Assembly (NCBI GenBank): GCA_947652115.1
Contig: OX393568.1
Coordinates: 22,305,331 to 22,369,330 of the forward strand
Length of the DNA stretch: 64,000 nucleotides
Reading direction: 5' to 3'
From: Blastomussa wellsi
Lineage: Eukaryota; Cnidaria; Anthozoa; Scleractinia; Plerogyridae
Shown: positions 1 to 10,300 of the stretch, one piece after another
Layout of the letters: the number at the start of each line of letters is the position of its first letter
How positions within the stretch are numbered: position 1 is the first letter of the stretch
Notes under the pieces: generated by a model
Databases searched by the model: none
What the model saw: the letters and a program-made list of their open reading frames with translations, nothing else
Told to the model about the DNA's origin: nothing
Position numbers and translations under genes: made by a program

Positions 1-202
1 GTTTGAGGGAAAAACAAAAAAAATATCTTTAAGTATAATTAAAGGTTGACTGCATAACTCAAAATGATCACGATATTTCACATGCTTTTCGTTATTTTTG
101 CGGAACTTTCTTCTCCAGTTTGGCTGAATGATGTCAGACAGATAGCTCAACAAGTTGTTGAGGCGATGCGTGAAGCGGACGAAAAAAAAACATTGTGAAA
201 TT

Positions 203-478
203 TCAGTGAAAGACAGGGCGGCCGATAATATGCCTCTTTCCGTTTTTTAAACACAGGTTGCACAAATCAATTTTCCTGAAACTACAAACTTTCCCGCAAG
301 ACGTAACTTTTGTGATGCGTTGATTTTTTTCACAAAATGGGTGCATTCCAATTTCACAATGAACTTCAAAAAAACCCAGATCCCATCTCTCTTTTATCTT
401 GATTGTAATTAATTCTTTCAATATCATCTCACGAATTTCGGGTGGGAGGTTTTTGACAAGAACATCGGCTGCTGACAT
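203..478 (-). CDS. small F-box-like cysteine-cluster protein, copy 1
   Basis: The frame runs from the ATG at 478 to a stop at 203 (91 aa). An apparent 10-codon upstream extension begins at GTG, so I place the start at MSAADV. The N-terminus holds an F-box-like helix, LPPEIREMILKELITIK, followed by about eight cysteines and histidines in pairs (HPFC, TSCGKVC, LCNLC) that could bind zinc. The same order occurs in the next gene, 80 bp away on the same strand, so the two are tandem paralogues. This copy ends early, at GRPVFH, while its neighbour continues for about 20 more residues after GYPVY, so it may be truncated. F-box-like helices usually recruit SKP1, but no substrate domain is visible. 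I know no named family for it; both reading as a gene and the F-box call are inference from sequence pattern and conservation between the two copies. Confidence 0.5.
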   Translation of the reverse strand: MSAADVLVKNLPPEIREMILKELITIKIKERWDLGFFEVHCEIGMHPFCEKNQRITKVTSCGKVCSFRKIDLCNLCLKNGKRHIIGRPVFH

Positions 479-559
479 TTTCGCGTATATTTCAAAAAAT
501 TTTTCCACGCTTTCTTTTTAAAATTATTTTCAAAGTTGATCCGGTCAGATGACCTCATA

Positions 560-925
560 TCAAACGTATTTCAAAAATTTCTCGACAACGCCGAATTCTT
601 CTAAGTCTTCGATTTCGTACACAGGGTACCCGAGAAAATGATTCTTTTTGTTTTTTGCACACAGGCAACACCAATTACTTTTCCCACATCTGCCATCACA
701 TTTCCCGCAAGCCGTGATTTTGGTGATTTGTTTATTTTTTTTACAATAGGGGAGCGAGAAAATTTCATAATGAACTTCAGAAAAACCAAGGTCCAATTTC
801 TCTTTTGTCTTGATGGAAATAAATTCTTTCAATATCATCTCACGAAGCTCGGCTGGGAGGTTTTGAATTGCCTCTGTTATCGAGCCGTCGTGCAGTACAT
901 CGTTTGAATAGTCAGCTGCGGCCAT
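560..925 (-). CDS. small F-box-like cysteine-cluster protein, copy 2
   Basis: The frame from the ATG at 925 to 560 encodes 121 aa beginning MAAADYSND. It contains the F-box-like helix IQNLPAELREMILKEFI near residue 25, then a cysteine cluster (PYCKKN, ACGKCDGRC, CCLCAKN), then an acidic tail. Compared with the neighbouring copy it keeps the same helix, the EVH.EI segment and the cysteine spacing, which supports real coding sequence rather than chance. The sequence just upstream of both ATGs also matches (IYA-K/N-M in frame), so the homologous block extends beyond the predicted start and an upstream exon cannot be excluded. No known catalytic motif is present. A role as an SKP1-binding adaptor is possible but unproven. 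Confidence 0.55.
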   Translation of the reverse strand: MAAADYSNDVLHDGSITEAIQNLPAELREMILKEFISIKTKEKLDLGFSEVHYEIFSLPYCKKNKQITKITACGKCDGRCGKSNWCCLCAKNKKNHFLGYPVYEIEDLEEFGVVEKFLKYV

Positions 926-1052
926 GTTCGCGTATATGGATGCGCGCACACTTCTTCAAATGGAAAATAATTCTGGCACACTTTGTGCAAAATATGCAAG
1001 AGTGGTTCTGGCACACTTTTGTGAACGCATGTGCAAAATTGGTGTTTTTTCC

Positions 1053-1197
1053 CACACACATAGAAAGGAGTGGTTTTGGACACACCGGGGTTAAAATTTG
1101 TTGTCGATGCAAACACGGCGACAAATTTGGAGCCGTGTTTGCATCGTCAACAAATTTTAACCCCGGTGTGCTAAAACCACTCCTTTCTATGTGTGTA
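1053..1197. repeat. fold-back (inverted) repeat
   Basis: Two arms of about 65 bases (1053-1119 and 1132-1197) are near-perfect reverse complements around a 12-base loop. The transcript could form a long hairpin. Sequence from 960 to 1052 has related short motifs (TGGCACACTTT, TGCAAAAT) repeated directly, suggesting a MITE-like element with internal duplication. No target-site duplication was recognised. Confidence 0.8.
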
Positions 1198-1400
1198 GTG
1201 ACAATGTAAGTTAGTACGTAAATAGTGTTGTAAGTACCGTTGTAAGTGGTTTTGTAACGCAAATTATATATATATATATAAAAAAAAAGAAGTTTGATAA
1301 GTATTCCCCAGGCTATTATACAACATGTTATAAAAGGATATACTAGAGTAGGGAATAATCATCGCAGTGCACCGGGATTCACATTGGGAGCGGGGCCACA

Positions 1401-1420
1401 CATTGGGAGCGCTCCCAATG
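1401..1420. repeat. perfect 20-bp palindrome
   Basis: CATTGGGAGCGCTCCCAATG is its own reverse complement. It sits immediately before the tRNA-like SINE head, and a direct copy of its left half occurs at 1382. It may be part of the SINE insertion site or of a small hairpin; no function is evident. Confidence 0.7.
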
Positions 1421-1421
1421 G

Positions 1422-1612
1422 GTACTTCATAGCTCAGTGACCAGTTGGCAGAGCATCGCGCCGGTATTCGCGGAGGTCATGCGTTCGAACTCCGTTGAAG
1501 CCCCGATTTTTTTTTCAGGCTCCTTCATTCCAATTGCTTAAATTGGAAATTCACTGCGATGATCATTCCTCACTTTCATCTACATCCGCAGTTGTAATAT
1601 GAATTATTTCAA
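1422..1612 (+). mobile_element. tRNA-derived SINE
   Basis: The head resembles a tRNA gene: an A-box-like TAGCTCAGTG...GGCAGAGC at about 1430-1454 and a B-box-like GTTCGAACTCC at about 1483-1493, with the 3' side ending GAAGCCCC. The 5' and 3' acceptor halves pair poorly and the anticodon region is degenerate, so this is a SINE or tRNA relic, not a working tRNA. A T-rich run and a non-tRNA tail follow to about 1612. A 17-base motif at 1350-1366 (AATAATCATCGCAGTG) recurs inverted at 1552-1569, so the insertion may lie inside, or share an end with, another inverted-repeat element. Confidence 0.6.
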
Positions 1613-2633
1613 AAACAAATTCTCCAGTCAGGAGATGTGACGTCACACTGGTACCAGTTTTCCCTGGAGACGCTCCCTCCCTCCCGTCTCTTGTCGTTGT
1701 TTATTCTTGCGAGTTAATTATTTTTCTTTCAATACCATTGATTTTGCTTACTTTTTGTTATTTATAACATTTGGAATGTGGTCGTGTTCATTTAAAATAG
1801 ACGTTTAGAAGTTCTTTTGCTTTTTTCTTGCGGAGTGGATTTTTAGATCGGGAGAAGAACAAAAAACTGAATGTACGAAAGATAAAAAGGACGGCTTTTA
1901 TTTTGCATCTCGTGCATGCAATGTACGATGCATTAGAGAACCATGAATAAATTACTGGGAAAGGAAATTAAGATCAATAGCTACGTGAGATACTAAAGGG
2001 ACACCCATCGAGTCTGTTCCTCGCTTCATCTGTCCCTGGCGCAAATGTCGTTGGCTGGAAAAATGGTTCAGTATATGTTTTCTCGTGGGAGTTGTCACTG
2101 AAGAAAATACTACTTTTGCGTCGGCTGATTGAAACTCGGAAGGGCGATTGAAGAAACTGTTCGACGAGTGCTTGAATCTCGTTGAGAAGAGTGGATTTTA
2201 ATGGTTTTCAGTGCCATTTCTGTGCGTTTGTTGTTCGCTCTAATTAATTGCTGGCTGGGAAAAGATTATGGATCATGTGCTGGCAAAAAGGAACAGATAC
2301 ATTTTTTCCCAGCAACACTCGAGTACACTTGCAAATGTTTTACTATCATATACTTTCATTCGTTTTGATAAAAGAATGAATTTTGTCACAGTTTGTGCGT
2401 TGGTACTACATGGGTCTAAATCAGAAAATACCTTTCATAGTATCAGGAGTCCACCGTAATACTAGTTTCTTCAGACGAGAAAATCCATGCAGATTTTCGT
2501 GACAGATAAAGTGAAGACAATTTCTTTCACATGCTAATACTGCTGGAATTCTGGAACATAAAATAAAGTTACTGGTGATTTGTAAGACTTGGTGTAACAA
2601 TGATCCTCCAGATCACTGTCTTATCAGCTGGTC
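1613..2633. other. intergenic, no gene seen
   Basis: AT-rich sequence with only short unsupported frames. It contains TGACGTCA near 1638 and lies downstream of the caveolin gene, so part of it is probably its 3' untranslated region. Confidence 0.5.
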
Positions 2634-3896
2634 TTACACAGTTTGTGAGGAAATCTTGATTCCACCACATATCTTCCCTACGGATTCGAAAAATGGATCG
2701 AAAAATGTTCTAAGGCAGAGCCCGAAAATCTTTCCTAGGCACTGTAGCTCAATAATATACGCCCTGAGACATGGCATTATACACCAGATGTAGTCAAAGC
2801 TTAGACAAGCGAAATATATCCCACAAAGCACCGCGGTAGGAATTCCAAGAATGGCTGTCAAAATTCTGTAGCACCAGTATTTGGTGTTAACGAATGCAGT
2901 AAAACTTGTACGCCAGACTGTGTCGATACTGTGAGAGCCTTCGGGTTCCGCAAACACATCTTGGAAAAATACCTAGACAAGAGAAAAGGAGGTTAATTTT
3001 TTTGGAGTGTGGCCGGCTGAACACTGGTCTCTTTACTCTCAAAAATGTCCGTCAAGTGGAATTCACATAGTGATACATTTGAGCCGGTTAATTTTATAAA
3101 CTTGATAATCACCAAAGAGGACTGTTTTTCTTCCACTAACTAGGAATTGCTACCACTGAATTAGTACTGCAAAACATTTATGTTAACCATACGCGAAAAA
3201 TAATTCATGTAAATGTAACGGTTTGGCTTTCTCTCTTTCTTCTTCAAAAATGAAATGCTTTGCAAAAGCACCATACTTAAAATTGCCACCAAGTTATAGC
3301 TTTTTTAAGCGGACTTGCGCGAGCAAACCGACAGGGTATTTATCTGATGAGCTAACAATTAAAGGCAACTAAAGTTTGTTGAACTTTCTGCTTGTTTTTT
3401 TTTTCTAAACCCAAACTGTAGAATAAACCCTTATGTGTAACCATATTCAAACGAAAGCGGTTGAGCAGTAGCTTCTCCTTAGGCGCTTCGATCGGCCAAG
3501 CTAAGTAAGGCCAACCGGGTGAGCCTTCCCTTCATCCTTTGCGCACGCTCGGAACCTTCAAAAAAAGTATTGTTTGTAACGAGGCAGGATGAGCAGCATA
3601 TTCATGTAGGACTGTTCCATTTCAAAATTTTTACAAAAACTTAAAGTGCACCTAACCCCCAATTTTTTTTTCGCTGATATAAAAGTACTTGTTCTTTGGT
3701 ACCTTGGGCCTTCAGGAATGAAGCAGATCCAATCAATGTATAGAGTTTTTCTCGCTGTTTTTCTTCTTACCTTCACGTGGTCATTCATGGCCATAGGATC
3801 TCTATCGCTCACACTCAGTTGGTGTCCGTGTTGTGCTTCGTGCTCATTACCTTTGATTTCTACGTGAACCTCGCGGAGTTCATCTGCCGACGACAT
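2634..3896 (-). CDS. CAV: caveolin (two exons)
   Basis: Exon 1 is 3771-3896 and exon 2 is 2634-2972, joined in phase 0 with a GT donor and AG acceptor, giving 154 aa, close to CAV3 (151) and somewhat below CAV1 (178). Across the junction the protein reads DRDP...NDHVK|VFFQDVFAEPEG, matching the caveolin signature region (FEDVIAEPEG in vertebrates). Next comes a scaffolding-domain match, DTVWRTSFTAFVNTKYWCYR, then the hydrophobic hairpin ILGIPTAVLCGIYFACLSF and the conserved PCLRAYIIELQC and DPFFE..GKI segments. Caveolins are hairpin membrane proteins that oligomerise and shape caveolae or act as lipid and signalling scaffolds. Vertebrate caveolins carry three palmitoylated cysteines near the C-terminus; here the Cys after IELQ is kept, others differ. 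The subtype relative to CAV1/2/3 cannot be assigned. Confidence 0.93.
2973..3770 (-). other. caveolin intron 1
   Basis: A 798-bp intron bounded by GTAAGAAG and a CTAG acceptor on the minus strand. I see no gene or repeat family inside it that I can name. Confidence 0.85.
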
Positions 3897-6085
3897 CTTA
3901 ATAACTGTCCCTTTCGCTTCGAACGAAAAGATTTATTAAAATTAAACGCGCGCGTGTAACGGTGCGCAGTGATATAACAGTTTAACAATAAAAACGAAAA
4001 AACACATCTGCACAACGATTCAGGCAAGAGCACGTGGCTGAAGAGTAAGCAGCGACACCTGATTGGTTGGTTATGTTATAGGACCCTGTAGTTATTCAGG
4101 GTTTTGCCGGAAAACTACAAAAGGAATTGGACGAGCATGCAGAGTAACTTAATTGAAAACTGCCGTTTATTTTCTTTCTTTTTACGTTCTAGCCGAACAA
4201 AAATCGTCCATTTCACACCAGCTTCAGCCGGGTTTGTAGAGAATAAAACGGAGTTTAGATCAACCAATTTTAAGGTTATTAAATTAGCGATAAGAAGTTA
4301 AAATCGTTCCTTATACACCCGACAGTGTGCTACCTGCGGCTAACCATTGTTTTAACCCGTTAAGGTTAAATTTAACACCAGTAGATGCTCCTTACCCTCT
4401 CGTTGGGTGAAATTCATAATCTATAAAGACCAGTTTCCAGCAGACAGTCTCTGCTCTGATCCTCTGAGACGTCGTGTCGGTATTTGGATGCCGTCCGATT
4501 CCTTCATTTAACTTTCTATAAGCCACATATTTTTAAATGCAAGGGATATTTCTGTAAGAAATTGATCGGTAGTATTCGGTTGTTGTACCGGGGACTGAAT
4601 CTACTCCATGTAATAATCGCCCCAATTTGTGCCTTCATAGTACAGCTCTTCAAATCCCAAGGGCCAAAATTTGGTGATTTGGCATGAAGAGATTGAGAAA
4701 TGTACCAGGAAGCCAACAGGGAGTGCAAAGTTATCACAGTTTGTTCTCTTTACAGTTTCCGTAGCATTTAGCGGCAAGGAATATTTCTACTCCACCCTGG
4801 ATGGGATGCTAGGCCATCGCAGGGTTACTCCCCCCAGCATTATTTCGCCGGTACCCATTTATACACCTGGGTGAAAAGAGGCACTGCGAGAGTAAAGTGT
4901 CTTACCCAAGAACTCGGACCGTCCGCCGATCCAGAATCCAGTGGGGGAGGGGGGGGGGGGGGAGAGGGGGGTCCAGCCCACTAACCATTGCAGCGACAAA
5001 GGCCGAGATCTATTACAATGAAACTACCTTCAATAACAGCGACAGAGAAGATACGTATACAGTACTTGGCTCCGGTAACATAGTTTAATTCCAAAAATAT
5101 AATCAAAGAATACTTTACGGTTCAGTTTTATTTAAGCCGAGACTGACTGCAACGCTAGCTAACAAAAGACAACGCAGGAAGATAACAGTTAAACAGCCAA
5201 GACTATTAAAGGCAGGTTCAAATTACAGTTCAGCCCCTGTTACGGTTATGATCTGACAAGAGCGGTTTACGGTTAAGCGGACAAAACCACAGGTGCTTGT
5301 TATTGTCAATGAACTGTAACTGGACTGAAAACCATGCATCAACTATCTCGAACAGAACTTTACAAAGAAACTGTGAGGTGTGACCTGCCTTTAACAAAGA
5401 GGTGAAGGATTGAAGTGGGGAGAGAAAATGCGAAAAGAAAATAGTTTCAAAAATTGAGTTCAGCCCGGTTGTTGAGTTCAAATTACTGTTTTAACAGTAA
5501 GACGTTAACTAGTACGACAGCAACAACAACAACAACAACAACGACAATTGCAAAAGACTTTATTGAATAGCTCCACATCTCAAACTACAATGTTTATCTA
5601 TCTTCAAAGCATGCAGATTTAATTGTTTAAGTTAAAATATGGAATAAAATACATTACAGCTAATAACATCAATATTGGATTATTCAGTTTTTTGCCATCA
5701 AAGACGTGTCAACAACTATTGTAGTGCTTACTTTACTACAGGATAACACAGGTGTAGTTTTTTTTACACTAACTAGTAACGTTAACGATATACATCGTTC
5801 ACAACAAATTGATAGTACACTCGTGCATAAATTGTAAGTCACTACAATTAATTTTTTGTCATGATACAGTACCTTAAGTGAAAACGGCTCTATTGAAAAA
5901 ACTACTTGTCGATACTTGCAGCTCTATTTATTTCAAACTGTTACAAATGAACAGTAATGGTTTTACGGGTTAGTTCAATCATTCTCAGAGTTGTGAGTAA
6001 CATCACACCGGCATCTAAAAGAATCGCTTCCGACACGATAGAGCATTTTTGTTACCTTTGCTGAGACGTTGACTAGTCTTAGATC
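3897..6085. other. intergenic region
   Basis: No credible coding sequence. It holds a dispersed repeat (4793-4915), a G-rich tract at about 4943-4972 with quadruplex potential, and a CAA microsatellite at about 5518-5542. The first part contains the caveolin promoter, which shows no clear TATA box. Confidence 0.5.
4793..4915. repeat. dispersed repeat, copy a
   Basis: About 120 bp beginning CCTGGATGGGATG and containing GGTACCCATTTATACACCTG; a diverged copy lies at 18727-18850 inside an intron of the nine-exon gene. Two copies in 64 kb imply a high-copy interspersed family. No terminal structure is visible. Confidence 0.7.
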
Positions 6086-6920
6086 TTACATCTTGCCATC
6101 ATTAAAGGAGTTTATGGTTCCCGCCTTTGCAGCTGAAAACATTAATTCCTTTTGAATTAATTTGTATGAATTTTTTAGGAACTCATTCTTAGCGGCTGTT
6201 TGTGCAGCGCTCTTGCTTAATTCAAACACAGCCTTTTCATTACCCTTTTTCATCGTTTCATGAACAACTTTTTCGAGCCCTGTTGTCAGCGTTGCCTCAA
6301 AAACACTCTCCGAAACGGTTTTGGCAACGTCCCGCCCGCCACTAGAAGCGGCCGCGAACAAAACAGTCTGTCCCATCTTGTTAAGCGTCATCTTTGTACC
6401 TGCGCGCCAAGCTTCCTCAACCGCTTCAGTAATCACTCCTTGTGCGATTTCCTTTCCTAATTGCTGACCCACCTGTTTCGTTGCTTCTTTAGAGGCCATC
6501 TTCGCCGTTTCTTTTGCCGCTTGAATAGCGGCATCTTTTCCACCTTTTATCGCCCCCATCGCCAACTGTTTTGAAAGGTCTTGACCCACTTTTTTCGTTA
6601 CTTCCTTTCCGGCAGACCTCGCCGTTTCTTTGGCACTTTCGACAACAGCTCCTTTTGCAGCCCCTGCCATTGCCTCTTTAATGGTACTCCCAAGGCCAAG
6701 CGTAACAACATCATAAGCACCGGCCAATGTGCATAGTGCCGCGCCCGATATATTTCCATTGATGAGACATACTCACGCTTCAGCAAAATCTTTAACAGCC
6801 CCTGAGCCAGGAACAGCGGGCATTGAATACAAGTTTTAATCCAATCTTAGATGCAAGTTTCCCTCCATATGCAAGCCACGACTCCTCTGCCATTTCTGAG
6901 AGACGCTGCGGCGATAAAAC
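6086..6920 (-). pseudogene. Ala/Lys-rich amphipathic protein, broken frame
   Basis: A 3' exon open to 6086 encodes long alanine/lysine/glutamate helices with two similar blocks (about KETARSAGKEVTKKVGQDL and KETAKMASKEATKQVGQQL), a pattern of amphipathic surface- or lipid-binding helices. Going upstream in the same frame, sense continues through INGNISGAALCTLAGAYDVV to an in-frame TGA at 6773-6775 and beyond it to PAVPGSGAVKDFAEA. Further upstream, a shift of one frame near 6812-6820 restores LSEMAEESWLAYGGKLASKIG, which begins after an acceptor-like TTTCAG ending at 6921. The sensible protein on both sides of a stop and a frameshift marks a recent pseudogene, sequence error, or, less likely, recoding. 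If translated at all, the first ATG in the open part is within IKEAMAG. Function is unknown. Confidence 0.55.
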
Positions 6921-7315
6921 CTGAAAGTATCGTAAATTCAGTTATAGAGCGTTTTCACACACATGACAAGCGGCCATATCAGTCTGGGTAACAAGTGCCA
7001 GTTGATGGCGAGACGGACTGAGCCCACGCTTTGCTAAGCACCTTGCGTGTTTTACTGTTTCCTCGTTGTTCTTCATGATATTGGTGTAAAAGCACACCAG
7101 GTTCAGTCAAGCGCAAAATACCGTCCATTCGGCACACGAAAATATCGGACCTCGCCCTTTCCCTGCCAGGCTCGGGGGGGGGGGGGGGGGGGAGGGGGGT
7201 CGTGGGCAGGCTACCTGCCAGGTTACTGGCGACCAACCGCTGACCGAGGAGCCTGTTGAACCTCAGCGAAAACGAAGAGAAAGTGCACGTGATGCTGGCG
7301 AAGGAAATCTCAAAA

Positions 7316-10300
7316 ATGCGTGCACCACCTTATTTTCCTTCATTTATCTTCGTTATTAGCATCTCAGCTAGTGCTCCTTATATCTTGCCGCGTGTGGAAC
7401 CTAAAACTATCGTGGTTTCTCAAGATAATGGAAGTGACAACAGTACGTGTTGGAATGAAACTACAGTTCCATGTAAAACCCTGGACTACGCTCTCAAACA
7501 TGTGACTAATTCCACTTTTGTTCTGCTACGGTCTGGGAATTATTCATATAACCTAACTGAGAATTTTACCTTTATCAATTTGAAAGAGATCGGTATAATC
7601 GGCGATGAAGAATCGAGCTTTGTTGCTGTTGAATGCAACCACCACGGAAGTCTGTCTTTTGAAAACAGCGAAAACATCACGCTACGGAGAGTTTTGTTGC
7701 GAGGCTGTGGAGGTTTGCACAACAGCACAACCGGTGATGCATTTACAAACCATTCTCACATACCGTTCCTCTCTGCTGTATTTCTCGTCCGCTGTAAGGA
7801 CGTGATTATCGACAACTGCTGGATAGTTGAAAGTCCTGGAATTGGGCTGAACATGTATGATGTGGGCGGCGAAGTGAAAATATTACGTTCCTGGTTCAAA
7901 AGCAATCGACCGATTGAAAATTCGTCTTTTTCAAATATTGCAGTTGCCGGAGGTGGGGTTTACATTGAGTTTACCTACAGGGGTGTAGGGTTTTCATCTG
8001 ATTTAAACCCAACAATGTTCAATGGTGAATTTAACAGCAATAGCAGCTACACTATTTACAACTGCACATTCATTGACAACCATGCCCCAGATCAGAACTT
8101 TTCAACAATGATTGATAACCCACACCAATATGATCACATACCCTTTGGAAGAGGAGGTGGGTTGTCGATATTTGTAAAGGGTGTGGCAAAACATAATCTC
8201 ATTCAAGTAAATCAGTGTTACTTTGAAGATAATTGTGCCCTTTGGGGTGGAGGACTCTTCATTGAATTTCAAGATGAAGTCCAAAACAATACTCTGGAAG
8301 TAAAACATTGCACTTTTAGTGGCAACAGTGCGGATTATGCCGGAGGAGCCATCAGGAGTGGAACATTAGCTAACAGTGAAAGTCAAAAGTTGCTTGCAAA
8401 CCAAATGAAATATGAAGATTGTATGTTTACAAGCAACAGGGCAGTTTTAGGTGGAGGTGTCTCACATCATGGGGGTCGCTCATTTCTGAAAGTGATAGAC
8501 AGTAAAAGCCTACATGTGCAGTATGTCAACTGCGAGTGGAGGAACAACACGGCGACAATGGGTTCTGCCATTGGAGTTGCAGCTCCATTGCCTGTTAATG
8601 GACTCCTCCAGGATTTGACTGCTAAGGGACCAAAGTTTATCTACAGCATTGTTCTTGAATACTGTAATGTCACCACCAACCGAATAATTTTGTCAGAAGA
8701 TGATCAAGTTATTGGCCAAGGAGCAATCTATTCATACTCGAACCCTGTTGTGTTTAAAGGAGTTGTAAACATTGAGTACAGTAACAATACTGCCATGGTG
8801 ATTGAGAATGCAGCAGTACATGTTCTTGGTAACGTGACCTTCAGAAATAACACCGGAGGCAAGGGAGGTGCATTAGGCTTGTACGGGACATCCATGCTAA
8901 TGCTTATGCCACACAGCAACCTTAACTTCTTTAATAACACTGCTCAGCAACAAGGCGGAGCTATCTATGTAAGGGATTCTGGGCCACCTGTCATCGCTTT
9001 TGAGACAACTGAGCTTAATACTCGACCTTGCTTTATTGCTTATAACGGCAGTTTCAGTCTGGAGAAAGTCGCTGAATGGCAGACCAACGTAGTTTTCAAA
9101 GGTAATCAGGCATTAGCTGGCGGTGGTGGAAACTCAGTTTATGCCTCCACTCTCCAGGGATGTCGTCAAGTGGGAGAGCTCCGCATAAACAACAAGTCTC
9201 TTGAATGGCCCAATGTTTTTCATTACAAAGATGTAAATACAAGCCCCAAACAACAGATATCTACAGACCCTGTCTTGATCAAACTCAATGAAAATGATTG
9301 GGTGGTTTCTCCAAGCGAACTTTTCAATGCTTCTGTGGAACTGATTGACGAAAAGAACAGCTCTGTGTTAGGTGTAGTTAACATAAGCATCATCAACAAC
9401 AAAAAAGAAGTGGCTCTTGGTACAACCTCAGACTTGTTTTTAGTTCAGGGTGATAGTCCCAACATAAACTATTTGCATCTTCTGGGAAAAGAGCACAGCA
9501 AGTTTAAAGTTCACATTACTACACTTTCAGGTCGGACTGTGCAGAAACTCTCTAAGACTGTGCATTTAAAAGGTTGCTACCCTGGCTTTGAGCAATATGG
9601 CAACACACATACTTGCACGTGTATGGAAGGACATGTTGCAGGTATTTCAAACTGCAGTGCTGACTCCAAATTTGTGTTCTTAAAGAGAGGATACTGGGGT
9701 GGAAAAATAGGGGACAAATTTAGTACATATCCTTGTCCACCACATTACTGCAATTTCACCAAGCATGACCCGACCTTCCAATACAGTTCTAAAACAATGT
9801 GTACTGATGGCCGCAATGGCACAAGTGTCCTCTGTGGAGCATGTAAGACTAACTACTCTGTGAATTTAGGGGATGAGTATTGCACAAAAGGATGTATGAA
9901 CACTCATCTGTGGCTTCTTGTGGTATTTTTTATCCTGACACTGTTTCTTGTTTTGTTGGTGCTGCGTATTGAATTGGACATCTTTACAACTTACCTTAAT
10001 TCATGGCTGTATTCGTATCAGATAATCACATTTCTGATACAAGAAGGACAGTCCCTCGATAAATTTATCTCCTTTGTGATTGGTGCAGCCAACTGGAGAG
10101 TGAAAGGCTTTGGGACTTGTTTTTATGCGGGAATGACCAACCTTGAAAAACTTGGAGTGAATTACATTCTACCATCGTACGTTCTTCTTCTGCTAATAAT
10201 TTTGGCCAAGCTTGCGAGATGTCGTCCTGCCTGTTACATAAATAGGAATGTTTCCCGTGCCCTCTGTACACTTTTGGTTCTCTGCTATACAAACATTACA

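Noticed and set aside
1422..1505. Functional tRNA gene
   Set aside because: The acceptor and anticodon stems do not pair properly, and a SINE-type tail follows.
7168..7198. Poly-G tract as a regulatory quadruplex for the beta-helix gene
   Set aside because: Similar G-runs occur at 4943 and 58842 without nearby starts, so this is most simply a slippage-prone homopolymer.
7256..7315. Upstream start of the beta-helix gene at 7256
   Set aside because: The codon is TTG. The ATG at 7316 places a normal signal peptide at the N-terminus; 7292 remains possible.
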